64,000 nucleotides of DNA from an uncultured Campylobacter sp. GTDB lineage: Bacteria; Campylobacterota; Campylobacteria; Campylobacterales; Campylobacteraceae. Under the pieces are notes generated by a model. The model searched no databases. It saw nothing but the letters and a program-made list of their open reading frames with translations, and was not told the DNA's origin. The DNA is taken from assembly GCF_963518785.1 (NCBI RefSeq), contig NZ_CAUQKJ010000003.1, forward strand, positions 186,001 to 250,000, given 5' to 3'. Shown piece by piece: positions 48,283 through 58,133 of the stretch. The translations under genes and the position numbers were made by a program. The first letter of the stretch is position 1, and each line of letters opens with the position of its first letter.

Positions 48283-50121
48283 ATGGCTAAAAAGCTTATC
48301 GACGTTATGGATACGACCTTTCGCGACGGATTTCAGTCAGTTTTTGGCGCGCGCGTGGCGATGCAGGACTTCTTGCCTGCCGTTAGCTCGGCCAAAGACG
48401 CCGGCATCACGCATTTTGAGTTCGGCGGTGGCGCGCGGTTTCAGAGCCTATATTTTTACCTAAACGAAGACGCCTTTGAGATGATGGATAAATTTAGAAG
48501 CATCGTGGGGCCTGAGGCGAACCTGCAGACCCTTAGCCGCGGTGTAAATACCGTCACGCTCGATACCGGCAGCCGCGAGATCATCGATCTGCACGCCAAG
48601 CTTTTTGCCAAGCACGGCACGACGACGATTCGAAATTTCGACGCGTTAAATGATGTGGAAAATTTAAAATTTAGCGGCGAGTGCATACATCGCCACGGTC
48701 TTAAACACGAAGTCGTGGTTACGATGATGGATCTGCCGCCTGGATGTAGCGGCGCGCACGATGCGGCATTTTACGAGAGAATTCTTCGTCAAATTTTAGA
48801 CGCGCAGATCCCGTTTGATAGCGTCTGCTTCAAAGACGCAAGCGGCACCAGCAGCCCGCAGAAGGTCTATGAGACGATCAAGCGCGCGCGTAAAATTTTA
48901 GGCGACGGCGTGCATATCCGTTTGCACACTCACGAGACGGCGGGCGTTAGCGTCGCATGCTATCAGGCTGCGCTCGTTGCGGGCGTAGACGGCATCGACC
49001 TTGCCGCGCATCCCGTAAGCGGCGGCACGAGCCAGCCGGATATCCTCACGCTGCTGCACGCGACGAAGGGGCAAAATTTCGACCTGGGCCTAGACGCAGA
49101 GAAAATTTTAAAATACGAAGAGGTTTTGGGCGAGTGCTTGAAGGATTACTTCATGCCGCCCGAGGCTACGCAGGTAAGCCCGCTAATTCCGTTTTCGCCG
49201 ATGCCGGGAGGCGCGCTTACCGCAAACACCCAGATGATGCGCGATAATAAAATTTTAGACAAATTCCCGGCCGTCATCAAGGTCATGCGCGAGGTCGTCG
49301 AAAAGGGCGGTTTCGGTACGAGCGTGACGCCGGTCAGTCAGTTTTATTTCCAGCAGGCGTTTAACAACGTAATGTTCGGCCCGTGGAAAAAGATCGCCGA
49401 GGGCTACGGCAAGATGGTGTTAGGTTATTTCGGCAAAACGCCCGTTAAGCCGGATGAAGGCGTGATTAAGATGGCGGCGGAGCAGCTGGGACTACAGCCT
49501 ACGACCAAACACGCCGTAGATATCGCCGATGCCGACGAGAGCAAGAGCGTCGCGTATGCGCAGAAGATTCTACGCGAGCAGGGCATCGAGCCTAGCGAGG
49601 AGAACATATTTATCGCGCTTGCGTGCAAAGAAAAGGGTATCGCGTTTTTAAAAGGCGAGGGCAAGGTGATGAGCCGCAAAAAAGAGGACGTAGCACCCGC
49701 CGCAAGCCATCAAAGCGGTATTTCTAAAAATGGCAAATTTGACGTTAAGATTAACGGCAAAATTTACAACGTAGAATTTGCCGGACAAAACGTGCTCGTA
49801 AACGGCGATCGATACGACGTCAGCTTCGATACCTCAGCGCCCGCAAAGCCGCAGCCGCAAAGCTCCGCCGGCGAGCAGCCCACTGCTGACGCGCGAGGCG
49901 GTACGGACGATAACGATATAAAAGCGACGCTTCCTAGCAACGTATTTAAAATTTTAATAAAGGAAGGCGACGCTGTTAAGGCGGGGCAGAATGTCATCGT
50001 TCTTGAAGCGATGAAGATGGAGATAAATATCGAAAGCCCACGTGACGGCATAATCGATAAAATTTTGATCGCTCAAGGCGATACGGTCGATGCCGATCAG
50101 GTGCTCGCGATTTTAAGATAA
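48283..50121 (+). CDS. pycB: pyruvate carboxylase subunit B / oxaloacetate decarboxylase alpha-type protein
   Basis: 612 residues. The carboxyltransferase TIM barrel begins VMDTTFRDGFQSVFGARV and contains VCFKDASGTSSPQKVYETI, HTHETAGVSVACY and VDGIDLAAHPVSGGTSQPD. A PYC-OADA conserved domain follows, with SPMPGGALTANTQMM. After a charged/Ala-Gln linker (about 465-540) comes a biotinyl domain with EAMKMEI near the C-terminus. It interconverts pyruvate and oxaloacetate via carboxybiotin. No pycA and no oadB/oadG lie in the window; biotin carboxylase could come from elsewhere. The pckA neighbour marks the oxaloacetate node. Confidence 0.9.
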   Translation: MAKKLIDVMDTTFRDGFQSVFGARVAMQDFLPAVSSAKDAGITHFEFGGGARFQSLYFYLNEDAFEMMDKFRSIVGPEANLQTLSRGVNTVTLDTGSREIIDLHAKLFAKHGTTTIRNFDALNDVENLKFSGECIHRHGLKHEVVVTMMDLPPGCSGAHDAAFYERILRQILDAQIPFDSVCFKDASGTSSPQKVYETIKRARKILGDGVHIRLHTHETAGVSVACYQAALVAGVDGIDLAAHPVSGGTSQPDILTLLHATKGQNFDLGLDAEKILKYEEVLGECLKDYFMPPEATQVSPLIPFSPMPGGALTANTQMMRDNKILDKFPAVIKVMREVVEKGGFGTSVTPVSQFYFQQAFNNVMFGPWKKIAEGYGKMVLGYFGKTPVKPDEGVIKMAAEQLGLQPTTKHAVDIADADESKSVAYAQKILREQGIEPSEENIFIALACKEKGIAFLKGEGKVMSRKKEDVAPAASHQSGISKNGKFDVKINGKIYNVEFAGQNVLVNGDRYDVSFDTSAPAKPQPQSSAGEQPTADARGGTDDNDIKATLPSNVFKILIKEGDAVKAGQNVIVLEAMKMEINIESPRDGIIDKILIAQGDTVDADQVLAILR

Positions 50122-50127
50122 GCTCTA

Positions 50128-50157
50128 AAATTTAGGCGGGCGCTTCCGCCTAAATTT
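50128..50157. terminator. pycB terminator-like hairpin
   Basis: AAATTTAGGCGG (50128-50139) and CCGCCTAAATTT (50146-50157) form a perfect 12-bp stem with a 6-nt loop shortly after the pycB stop. The A/T end of the stem supplies the U-rich part. It separates pycB from the pckA promoter. Confidence 0.7.
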
Positions 50158-50205
50158 CATGGCGATCATCCTCAGCGCTTAAGCGAGCTCACCTAAATTT
50201 TAAGC

Positions 50206-50211
50206 TATAAT
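50206..50211 (+). promoter_or_regulatory. pckA -10 box
   Basis: AAGCTATAATAGCG contains a consensus TATAAT about 43 nt before the pckA ATG, downstream of the pycB terminator hairpin, so pckA has its own promoter. AAAAAGGA forms the ribosome site at about 50240. Confidence 0.65.
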
Positions 50212-50253
50212 AGCGCAATCTTTTATCAAAATTTAATTTAAAAAGGACGCAAA

Positions 50254-51837
50254 ATGACAACTCCGAATGATTTGGACAAACTAGGTCTTAAAGATATAAA
50301 AAAAATCAACCACAACCTAAGCTACGACGAGCTTTTCGAGCTTGAAAAGGCGATGAATGAAGGGCGCGTGTCAAGCAACGGCACTTTTATGGTCGATACA
50401 GGCATATTTACGGGTCGCAGCCCAAAGGATAAGTATTTCGTAAAGCAAGACCCGAGCCAAAAATACATCGCGTGGGGCAAGGTAAATCAGCCTATCTCAA
50501 AAGAGCTTTTCGATAAGCTTTTAGCCAAAGCCAAAGCTCAACTAAGCGGCAAGGAAATCTTTATCCAAGACGCCTATTGCGGCGCCAGTAAATCCAGCCG
50601 CAAAAATGTGCGTTTCGTAACCGAAGTCGCGTGGCAGGCGCATTTTGTTAAAAATATGTTCATCCGCCCAAGCGAGAGCGAGCTAGCGGAATTTCATCCT
50701 GATTTCGTCGTTTACAACGCGTGCAAATGCAAAAACGAGGACTACGCGAGCGACGGGCTGCATTCCGACGTTTTCGTTATTTTTAACGTCGAGGAAAATG
50801 TCGCCGTTATCGGCGGCACGTGGTACGGAGGCGAGATGAAAAAGGGAATTTTTTCGATGATGAACTACTGGCTACCGCTTGCGGGCAAGATGTCGATGCA
50901 CTGCTCGGCAAACGTGGGCAAAGAGGGCGACACGGCGCTATTTTTCGGCCTAAGCGGCACGGGTAAAACGACGCTATCAACCGATCCAAACCGCAAGCTA
51001 ATAGGCGACGACGAACACGGCTGGGACGATGAAGGGATATTTAACTTCGAGGGCGGTTGCTACGCGAAGTGCATAAATTTAGACCCGAGCAGCGAGCCTG
51101 AAATTTACGCCGCGATCAAGCGCGACGCGCTGCTTGAAAACGTGGTCGCGGATGAGGCTGGCGTCGTAGACTACAAAGACGGCAGCAAGACCGAAAACAC
51201 CCGCGTCAGCTATCCGATCTATCACATCGATAACTACGAGCCAAGCTCTGCGGGCGGCCATCCCAAAAACATAATCTTCCTAACCGCCGACGCATTCGGC
51301 GTTTTGCCGCCGGTCGCAAAACTAACCAAAGAGCAGGCGATGTATTATTTCCTAAGCGGCTATACGGCAAAAGTCGCAGGCACCGAGCGCGGTATCACCG
51401 AGCCTGTGGCGACTTTTAGCGCGTGCTTTGGCGAGCCGTTTATGCCGCTGCATCCGACCGTTTACGCTAAGCTGCTAGGCGAAAAGATCGACAAGCACAA
51501 TGTCAGCGTCTATCTGGTAAACACCGGCTGGAGCGGCGGCGCATACGGCGTAGGCAAGCGAATGAGCATAAAAGCTACGCGCGCGTGCATAAATGCGATC
51601 CTTGACGGCAGTATCAAAAAGTGCGAATTTGAAAATTTCGAAAAATTTAACCTCGCGATCCCAAAAGAGCTCGCAGGCGTCGAGACGAAGCTGCTAAATC
51701 CGATCGACACGTGGACGCACCCGGCGGAATATAAAATCACGCGCGATAAGCTTGCAAAGATGTTTGAAGAGAATTTTAAACGCTACGAGGACGTAAAAGA
51801 GGGGGTCGAGTTTGCCAAAGCGGGCCCTGCGGCTTAG
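50254..51837 (+). CDS. pckA: phosphoenolpyruvate carboxykinase (ATP)
   Basis: PckA converts oxaloacetate and ATP to PEP, CO2 and ADP, the entry to gluconeogenesis in organisms that do not use sugars. The 527-residue protein shows [27 protein letters not shown], the P-loop [11 protein letters not shown] (about 232-242), [10 protein letters not shown] (metal) and [17 protein letters not shown]. It follows pycB, which makes oxaloacetate. The 3' end overlaps the CAP-lipoprotein frame by 26 bp. Confidence 0.97.
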   Translation: MTTPNDLDKLGLKDIKKINHNLSYDELFELEKAMNEGRVSSNGTFMVDTGIFTGRSPKDKYFVKQDPSQKYIAWGKVNQPISKELFDKLLAKAKAQLSGKEIFIQDAYCGASKSSRKNVRFVTEVAWQAHFVKNMFIRPSESELAEFHPDFVVYNACKCKNEDYASDGLHSDVFVIFNVEENVAVIGGTWYGGEMKKGIFSMMNYWLPLAGKMSMHCSANVGKEGDTALFFGLSGTGKTTLSTDPNRKLIGDDEHGWDDEGIFNFEGGCYAKCINLDPSSEPEIYAAIKRDALLENVVADEAGVVDYKDGSKTENTRVSYPIYHIDNYEPSSAGGHPKNIIFLTADAFGVLPPVAKLTKEQAMYYFLSGYTAKVAGTERGITEPVATFSACFGEPFMPLHPTVYAKLLGEKIDKHNVSVYLVNTGWSGGAYGVGKRMSIKATRACINAILDGSIKKCEFENFEKFNLAIPKELAGVETKLLNPIDTWTHPAEYKITRDKLAKMFEENFKRYEDVKEGVEFAKAGPAA

Positions 51838-53164
51838 GCTCCTGGGCCTTGGGGCGATTTGCGCGCTTTTTGCCGCATGCGAAAACACCCCCTCAAATTT
51901 AAAACAGCCGCTCGTTGCGATGAGCGGCTTTTCCTTTTACGACGATCCGCTAAGCTACATCAACAATGTGCGCGCAAAATCGGGGTTAAATCAGCTTTCG
52001 CAGAATGAAATTTTAAACACCTCCGCGCTTAATCACGCAAAATATGTCGTCGCAAACGAAGCGATGTCGCACGACGAGACTCCGGGCAGACCGAATTTTA
52101 CGGGTGAAAATCCGTCAAAGCGCGCTTTTTACGCAGGCTATAATGCCGTCGTGAGGGAAAATTTGTCCTATAATTCAAGCGATCTAAAAAGCGCGATCGA
52201 TGGGCTTTTAAGCGCGATTTACCATAGATTTGCATTTTTGGATTTTGCTTCGGATGAGATCGGCATCGGCTATTTTGAGCACGGCAAAAAAAGCAGCTAC
52301 GTTTTTGAGATGGGAAATTCGCGCCTCAACGCCTTTTGCTCGCGGAATTTAAACGACGAAGGAAGCGGCAAATTTCTACTGGGGATGTGCAAAAACGAAA
52401 CGCTACGGATGAGGGAGGATAAGTTCAAAATCGCCACCGCGCTAAACTCGCGAGCTTACGTCTATTACCCGAACGACGAGCCCGCGCTTGCGTTTTTCAG
52501 CAATGAAATTCCGGATCCCATGCCCGAGTGCAAAATCACCGCAAATCCCGTAAGCGTGGAGTTTAATGCCGAGGGGCCGCCCGTAACGATGAAAAGTTTT
52601 AAAATTTACGAAGGCGACAGGGAGCTTCAAAACGTTAAAATTTTAGACAAAAACTCCGATCCTAACGCCATTTTAAGTGATAGGCAGTTCGTGCTTTTCA
52701 GCCGAGATGTTTTTAAATTCGACGCCAAATACGGCGCGGAGTTTAATTACGAGCAGGGCGGCAAGCAAAAGACGCTACGGTGGGAGTTCATCACGCAAGC
52801 GCCTAAATTTAGATACTTCGTCGTGCAAGGCGGAGAAAATCTGAGCGTGAAAAATGGCGCGTTTTACGATATATTCGTAGCCCCCAAAGACTGCAACGAT
52901 TTGATGAAAAGCTACAAAACCAGCTACTCCTTTATGGATAAGCCCGAAATTTCAAGCCCCGCGGCAAATATGCTGCGCGTAAAGCTAAACGGCGCAAAGG
53001 GCGCGAAGCTTGAAATTTCGACCGATAACGGTGCGGTAATAAACCTGTATTTAAGCGACGACTCCAAAAGCTACGGCGGCATGGGTAAAATTTACGCCGC
53101 AATCGCGGCGGTTTTGGCGGCGATCATCTTGTTTTATTTTTTGGCAAGGCGCAGAGGGCGATAG
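51812..53164 (+). CDS. CAP-domain lipoprotein with C-terminal membrane anchor
   Basis: A TTG start within the pckA 3' end gives an Arg-rich signal peptide with lipobox-like LFAAC ([23 protein letters not shown]). A CAP/SCP domain follows (about 45-165): [49 protein letters not shown] and [20 protein letters not shown] further beta-rich part (about 215-415) and a C-terminal hydrophobic helix ending [10 protein letters not shown] complete it. CAP proteins bind lipids or act on cell-surface polymers; substrate unknown. Having both a lipobox and a C-terminal Gly-Gly/TM/Arg tail is unusual. It could be two-ended anchoring, or the lipobox is not used. Confidence 0.72.
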   Translation: MPKRALRLRLLGLGAICALFAACENTPSNLKQPLVAMSGFSFYDDPLSYINNVRAKSGLNQLSQNEILNTSALNHAKYVVANEAMSHDETPGRPNFTGENPSKRAFYAGYNAVVRENLSYNSSDLKSAIDGLLSAIYHRFAFLDFASDEIGIGYFEHGKKSSYVFEMGNSRLNAFCSRNLNDEGSGKFLLGMCKNETLRMREDKFKIATALNSRAYVYYPNDEPALAFFSNEIPDPMPECKITANPVSVEFNAEGPPVTMKSFKIYEGDRELQNVKILDKNSDPNAILSDRQFVLFSRDVFKFDAKYGAEFNYEQGGKQKTLRWEFITQAPKFRYFVVQGGENLSVKNGAFYDIFVAPKDCNDLMKSYKTSYSFMDKPEISSPAANMLRVKLNGAKGAKLEISTDNGAVINLYLSDDSKSYGGMGKIYAAIAAVLAAIILFYFLARRRGR

Positions 53165-53264
53165 GCGAGACCTATGTTCTCGACCTCTACTTTTGTCTGC
53201 GCGCACAGGGGCGCATAATGCCTATCTTGCGTGAAATTTAATGCGGAGCTCGGCTTTTAAATTT

Positions 53265-53723
53265 CTAAATTTCATCTCCGTTTATCTCATCCGCAAGTTT
53301 TAAAATTTTAGCCTGCACCGCCTCAGGAGCGTAGATGTCCATCCACTCTATCCCGTTTGATGCGCTAAAAAGCACGGCGATCCGTCCCTCGCTCATCGCG
53401 CGCTTAGCAAGCTTGGTCGCTGTGGGGCTGTTGCCCATGTTTGGCGTTTCGTCTATGCTTATCTCGGCGCCGTTTACGCATTCGCGCGAGAGATCGAGGC
53501 GAAATTTACCCCGCTCGCGCACGAGAAAACTAAACTCGCTCAAGTTTAGCGGGTGCTCCACGCTGCCGAAAGCTCCCACGATGCTATCTTTGCGGCCGTT
53601 ATAGACGTAGGCGGCGAGTGCGTTTTGCAGTAGCGGCGCGATGATCTGATCATGCGCGCTCGTGTGATCGCCCTCTCTAGCGCGGTCTGCGATCTTTACG
53701 AAAAACGGTTTAAAATACTCCAT
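53265..53723 (-). CDS. hypothetical cytoplasmic protein
   Basis: 152 residues, no signal or TM segment. N-terminal helical part (HTSAHDQIIAPLLQNALAAYVYNG), a beta-rich middle (SIVGAFGSVEHPLNLSEFSFLVRERGKFRLDLS) and the C-terminal part GRIAVLFSASNGIEWMDIYAPEAVQAKILKLADE. It has an ATG with GGAGC upstream (minus strand). No family recognised with confidence; some resemblance in size and layout to SseB-like proteins, not enough to name it. Confidence 0.6.
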   Translation of the reverse strand: MEYFKPFFVKIADRAREGDHTSAHDQIIAPLLQNALAAYVYNGRKDSIVGAFGSVEHPLNLSEFSFLVRERGKFRLDLSRECVNGAEISIDETPNMGNSPTATKLAKRAMSEGRIAVLFSASNGIEWMDIYAPEAVQAKILKLADEINGDEI

Positions 53724-53933
53724 AAGCGCTCCTTAAGCTTATAAAATTTGCTCGCTTTTGCTTTTAAATTTAGCGCTCGCGGCGGTTAAATTTAACTTTG
53801 AGCCAGCTGCATTTTCGGCTCGCTTCAAGCATCGTTGTTTTTAAATTTCACTCTTTTATCTGCTATTGCAGCTTCTTGCGCTTATATATCGTTTTTACGC
53901 CTATCAAATACAACCTGGATGGCGGTTTAGATT

Positions 53934-54917
53934 TTACACAAAATACTCGCGCGCAGCATCCTTGCTCTCAAATGGGCTTGCGCTCAGCTCGCTACCCTCT
54001 ATGAGCAGGGCGTAGCGGCGCGCGGCGTCCGTTTTAGCGTATGTTAGCGCCAGTCTCGCCGCAAGCTCTCTATCCGTCTCGCTCGCGCCCCTACTTAGCA
54101 GGCTTAGCGCGCCCACGACGTCATCTTTAAATTTTATCTCGCTAAATTTTGGATTTTGCACGGCGGCAAGCTTTTTGTTATCGCTCTCATCCCGTCCGAT
54201 TATGAGCTTGGCGCCGCCCGGCAGGCGCAGATGGCGCCCGAATTTTAAAATTTCAGCGTCCGCGGGCGTTTCGATCTTTTCAAATTTTACCGCATCCTTG
54301 ATCCGCTCGCTGAAGCTCTGCACCGTTAGTAGACAGCCTCCCGCGGGCGTTTCGTAATCCTCAAAGCCGAACTCTGCCGCCAACTGCATCTGTCTAGCCC
54401 GCCCGCGCCCGCTAATGTCAAGCAGCGCGCCCCTATCTACCCAGCCCTTGATCTCGGGCGTCGTGGGCGGCAGCAGCTTCGCGCACAGCGGACGCAGGAT
54501 CAGCCCCTCCTCATCGCCGCTAAGCCCGCCGACCTGAGCTAGAGCCTGCGCGCGCTGGCTCATCGGGCGCTGTCCGAGCACCTCGCCCGTGATGATGAAG
54601 CTCGCCTCTTCGCTTTGCAGCATCGCAAGCGCGGTCTTAAACATATATCCGTGGCAGTCGATGCAGGGGTTGAAGTGCTTGCCGTAGCCGTATTTGGGCT
54701 CGAAAAGCACCTGACGTAGATATTCGCTTCTGATATCGACGCTTTTAAAATCCGCCCCAGCGGCCGCGGCTCTGCGGCGCATGATCTCGCTCTTATCGTC
54801 CTTGCCGCCAAATCCGATATCCATATTCAGCGCGAGCACCTCTATGCCTTGTGAGACGATGAGTTTGACCGCGAGCATAGAGTCAAGCCCGCCGCTAAAG
54901 AGCGCCAATGCCTTCAT
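53934..54917 (-). CDS. PP-loop ATP pyrophosphatase-type protein (MnmA/ThiI-related)
   Basis: 327 residues starting with the PP-loop ALALFSGGLDSMLAVKL, then LNMDIGFGG, the Cys motif FNPCIDCHGYMFKTAL, IITGEVLGQRPMSQR, LRPLCAKLLPP and ETPAGGCLLT. This adenylates a substrate for sulfur or nitrogen transfer, as in tRNA thiolation enzymes; the paired Cys residues could carry sulfur. It sits 9 bp from dnaG, as the C. jejuni gene Cj1633 lies near the rnhA-rnc-aroC-dnaG group. The substrate, likely tRNA, is inferred. Confidence 0.82.
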   Translation of the reverse strand: MKALALFSGGLDSMLAVKLIVSQGIEVLALNMDIGFGGKDDKSEIMRRRAAAAGADFKSVDIRSEYLRQVLFEPKYGYGKHFNPCIDCHGYMFKTALAMLQSEEASFIITGEVLGQRPMSQRAQALAQVGGLSGDEEGLILRPLCAKLLPPTTPEIKGWVDRGALLDISGRGRARQMQLAAEFGFEDYETPAGGCLLTVQSFSERIKDAVKFEKIETPADAEILKFGRHLRLPGGAKLIIGRDESDNKKLAAVQNPKFSEIKFKDDVVGALSLLSRGASETDRELAARLALTYAKTDAARRYALLIEGSELSASPFESKDAAREYFV

Positions 54918-54926
54918 TTCGTTCCT

Positions 54927-57047
54927 TTACTTGAGTTGATTGATCTTTTTTTGATACTCCAAGATCCGCTCGATCTTGTCGGGCGCGTCGGAGTTTTTGA
55001 GCTTTTGCATCAGATCTTGCAGGGCGTTGCGGCGTAAAATTTTGCACGCATCGTTAAAAAGCGCCGCGCCGCCGATCGGCAAAATTTCATCATCCAGTGC
55101 AAGCGCGCGTAGATTTTCGCGGGCTTCGGTTTCGGCGTTTTGAGTATTTTGGACACTTTGAGCGCTTTGAACATTTTGAGCTGCGGCTTCCCTCTCGCCT
55201 TGCTTTACTTCTTGCTTATCGCCGCCGTTTGCGCCCTGCTGCGCGGAGGAGCCTTTTAAATTTACGGCGCCTGCAGAGCCTTGCTCGATAAAATTTTGCT
55301 CGCTAGAATTCTCGCCGATTTTTAAATTTACGCTCTCGCCCTGGATAATTTCTCCCGCGCCGCCCGCGGTAAAATTTTCGCTTGCATTACTATCCGCATT
55401 ACCGCTCTCGCCCGCGATGAAATTTTTAAAATTTCCGCCGCTGCGAGAGAAAGCCAAAAACGCCTCGAAAATATCGCCGTGCATGCGAAAATCGCGCCGC
55501 TCCAAGCAGCCGAGCCCGAGCTGTGCCATCTCGCCATCGAGCAGCATCGATTTTATGATCTGAAGCTCCGCGATCTCCTTGCGGCGCAGTAGCGTCCGCC
55601 CGAGCCTCGCCGAAGCCGCAGGCGGCGCAGAGCTTTCATAGAGCGCCATGTTTTGCGCGCGAATAAAATTTCCGCCGTTTAAGCTTCCGCTCGCACCGCC
55701 CTTGCCGTCTGCGCCGCGCCCTTCGTAAGAACCGAAATCGTAAGAGCCGAAGCTCCCGCCCTCGTTAAAATTTCGCCCCTCAAAGCCCGCGCCGAAATTT
55801 TTACCGCCGCTAGAGAGATTAAACGAAGCGGGCGAGACATTTAAAATTTGCGCCACTAGGCTCTGATAGGACTCGGCGAGCACGGGGCCGAGCGCTGCGG
55901 TAAATTCTTTGATCTCATTTAGCGCCGCTTCTTTTTGCACGGGGCGGGTGAGGTCGTATTTTTTAGCGATTCTTCGGATCAGAAACTCCCCGCTCTCCAT
56001 GCCGCTAGCATAAATTTGCTCTAGCTCGCGCACCTTACCCGCCGCAATCATATCCGCAGGATCGGCGCCGCCGCCGATTATAGCGACGCTTGAGTCGATC
56101 TTATTTAGGCACAAAAGCCGCGCCGATTTTATCGCCGCATTGATGCCCGCGGCGTCGCCGTCGAAGCTAAGCACGACGTTAAGCTCCGCGCGCTTTATAA
56201 GCGGCAGATGAGCGGGCGTCAGCGCCGTGCCGAGCACCGCTACGGCGTTGTCGATGCCCGCTTGATGCAGCATGATGACGTCCATGTAGCCCTCGGTGAT
56301 GATGAGGGTTTTTTTGGCGATCGCGCTTTTTTTCGCAAGGTCGAATGCGTAGAAAATTTTAGATTTATCAAACAGCGCGCACTGCGGCGAATTGACGTAT
56401 TTGGCTGGGTTGCCGCTTATCGTGCGACCGCCGAAACCCACGAGCTTGCTCGCGTGGTTGTAGATCGGAAAGGTGATGCGCTCGATGAAGCTTGCGTAGA
56501 GCCCGCGCTCGTTTTGCTTTACCGCGCCCGCATTTAGCGCGTCTTGCGGCGGAATTTCTTCGTTTTGTAAAACCCTGATCGTCTGCACGCTAGCTCCTGC
56601 GTAGCCAAGGCCGAATTTGCGAATAGTCGCATCACTCAGTCCGCGCTCGTACAGGTATTTCACGGCGGCGGGGTTTTGATAAAGGCAGCTTTGATAATAG
56701 GCGTTTAAAATCCCGAGCACCTTCTTCTCTTCGCTGCGCTCCTGGACTTTAGCACCGGTGTATTGCAGCGCGAAATTATACATCCCCGCAAGCTTTTCGA
56801 CCGCTTCAGGGAAGCTTATCTTTTCGTAATCTTGGATAAATTTAATCGCGTTGCCGCCCGCTTTGCACGAAAAGCAGTGAAAAATTCCAAGTTTGGAGCT
56901 CACGCTCATGCTCGGGTGCGAATCGTCGTGGAAGGGGCAGACGCCTACGAAATTTGCGCCGCTGCGCTTAAGCGGGACATATTTTTCTACGACGTCTACG
57001 ATATCTACGGTGGCCAGCAGATTTTCTATGCTTTCGTTTTTAATCAT
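54927..57047 (-). CDS. dnaG: DNA primase with two low-complexity inserts
   Basis: DnaG makes RNA primers at the replication fork. The 706-residue product has the CHC2 zinc finger (CPFHDD at 37-42, HCFSCKAGG at 57-65), the catalytic core (GFGGRTI, YVNSPQ) and a TOPRIM domain with ITEGYMDVI (about 250) and LSFDGDAAG (about 293). The helicase-binding C-terminus is split. An FG/G/S-rich insert lies at about 412-460 (repeats of the SFGSYDFGSYEG kind) and an A/Q/N/S/E-rich insert at about 543-643. Without them it would be near the usual 560-600 residues. It is divergent from the lapB-like gene. Confidence 0.93.
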   Translation of the reverse strand: MIKNESIENLLATVDIVDVVEKYVPLKRSGANFVGVCPFHDDSHPSMSVSSKLGIFHCFSCKAGGNAIKFIQDYEKISFPEAVEKLAGMYNFALQYTGAKVQERSEEKKVLGILNAYYQSCLYQNPAAVKYLYERGLSDATIRKFGLGYAGASVQTIRVLQNEEIPPQDALNAGAVKQNERGLYASFIERITFPIYNHASKLVGFGGRTISGNPAKYVNSPQCALFDKSKIFYAFDLAKKSAIAKKTLIITEGYMDVIMLHQAGIDNAVAVLGTALTPAHLPLIKRAELNVVLSFDGDAAGINAAIKSARLLCLNKIDSSVAIIGGGADPADMIAAGKVRELEQIYASGMESGEFLIRRIAKKYDLTRPVQKEAALNEIKEFTAALGPVLAESYQSLVAQILNVSPASFNLSSGGKNFGAGFEGRNFNEGGSFGSYDFGSYEGRGADGKGGASGSLNGGNFIRAQNMALYESSAPPAASARLGRTLLRRKEIAELQIIKSMLLDGEMAQLGLGCLERRDFRMHGDIFEAFLAFSRSGGNFKNFIAGESGNADSNASENFTAGGAGEIIQGESVNLKIGENSSEQNFIEQGSAGAVNLKGSSAQQGANGGDKQEVKQGEREAAAQNVQSAQSVQNTQNAETEARENLRALALDDEILPIGGAALFNDACKILRRNALQDLMQKLKNSDAPDKIERILEYQKKINQLK

Positions 57048-57073
57048 AAGCGAAATTATACCCGCACTTTGCT

Positions 57074-57079
57074 ATAATT
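57074..57079 (+). promoter_or_regulatory. -10 box of the lapB-rnhA unit
   Basis: TTTGCTATAATTGCC contains TATAAT at about 57073-57078, in the 60-bp gap divergent from dnaG. Transcription would start near 57085, about 23 nt before the TTG start chosen for the LapB-like gene. Confidence 0.6.
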
Positions 57080-57107
57080 GCCCTTTATTTTTGCGACGAG
57101 GTTTGAT

Positions 57108-58133
57108 TTGGATAATTTTTTCTTAGACGATCGCGACCCGATTTTCGGGCTTATCATGCTGATAAGCATAATCTTGCTAGTGTCGATTCTAAGCTATATT
57201 TGGGGAGTTTTTTCTAAAAAAAACGAGAGGCAGAGCCTAGAGAATTTTATCAAAAAATTTGACACCCTAGACGCGCTTAGCACCGAGCACAGACAGCTTT
57301 TGGCAAGCCCGCAAATAGACATCCCGACGCTTGGAATTTTGGCTAGCTCTTTCGTCAAAAGCGGCGACTTCGAGCGCGCGATAGAAATTTATCTAATCGC
57401 GCTAAGTAAGGCTAGCGGCGGCGTGCAGAGGGAGTTTATCCTCACCAATCTCGGTATCGTATATTTCAAAGCGGGCTTTTTAGGGCGCGCCGAAGAGGTG
57501 TTTTTACAGGCGCTGAAGCTGCGCCCGAGAAACAAAGAGGCCCTTACGCATCTTACGGTGATTTATGAGCGGCTAAAGCGCTTTAATGAGGCGCTTGAGG
57601 TGCTTGACGCGCTGCGCGAACAGGACGCCGAAGTATATGCCCAAAGCCAGTTTGAACGCGCCCAGATCATCGCAAACGACGCCAATACGCCGTTTAACAA
57701 GAAGATCGCTAAAATTTCAAAGCTAAACTTCAAAGGCGCAGGGCGGTTTTGCATGGAGCTTTTTATCAAAAACAAAGAGCCTATGGAGGGCTTTGAGCGC
57801 TTCCCGCCGATCGAGCAGGCGATCGATCTTATCTATGATTTCCCTGCGGCGGTAAACACGCAGGATGCGGAGTATAACGCGCTTTTTTACGCGCTTGGAA
57901 GAAGCGATCAAAAGCCGCAGAGCGCGAGTAGAATTTTTGAGATTAACGCGCTTATGGCTATGAAGGACGCGGGCTTTGAGGACGCCGGGCTTAGCTTTAG
58001 CTACACCTGCGCGAAGTGCAAAAGCTCGGTGGGGCTTTTCTCGCACCGCTGTCCGGTCTGCTACGAGCTAGGCAGCATGGAGATCAGAGCGCAAATTTCG
58101 GAGAAAACCGGTGAAATCGGTCAAACTTTTTAG
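57108..58133 (+). CDS. LapB/YciM-like TPR membrane protein
   Basis: About 341 residues: an N-terminal TM helix (GLIMLISIILLVSILSYIWG), TPR repeats (about 65-190; SGDFERAIEIYLIALSKA, GFLGRAEEVFLQALKLRP, KRFNEALEVLDAL), and a C-terminal rubredoxin-like zinc knuckle YTCAKCKSS..HRCPVCYELG. This is the layout of E. coli LapB/YciM, which ties LPS synthesis to LpxC turnover. The TTG at 57108 behind CGAGG is taken as start, because the upstream TTG at 57078 lies at the -10 box. It overlaps rnhA by 23 bp. The LPS role is inferred by architecture. Confidence 0.78.
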   Translation: MDNFFLDDRDPIFGLIMLISIILLVSILSYIWGVFSKKNERQSLENFIKKFDTLDALSTEHRQLLASPQIDIPTLGILASSFVKSGDFERAIEIYLIALSKASGGVQREFILTNLGIVYFKAGFLGRAEEVFLQALKLRPRNKEALTHLTVIYERLKRFNEALEVLDALREQDAEVYAQSQFERAQIIANDANTPFNKKIAKISKLNFKGAGRFCMELFIKNKEPMEGFERFPPIEQAIDLIYDFPAAVNTQDAEYNALFYALGRSDQKPQSASRIFEINALMAMKDAGFEDAGLSFSYTCAKCKSSVGLFSHRCPVCYELGSMEIRAQISEKTGEIGQTF

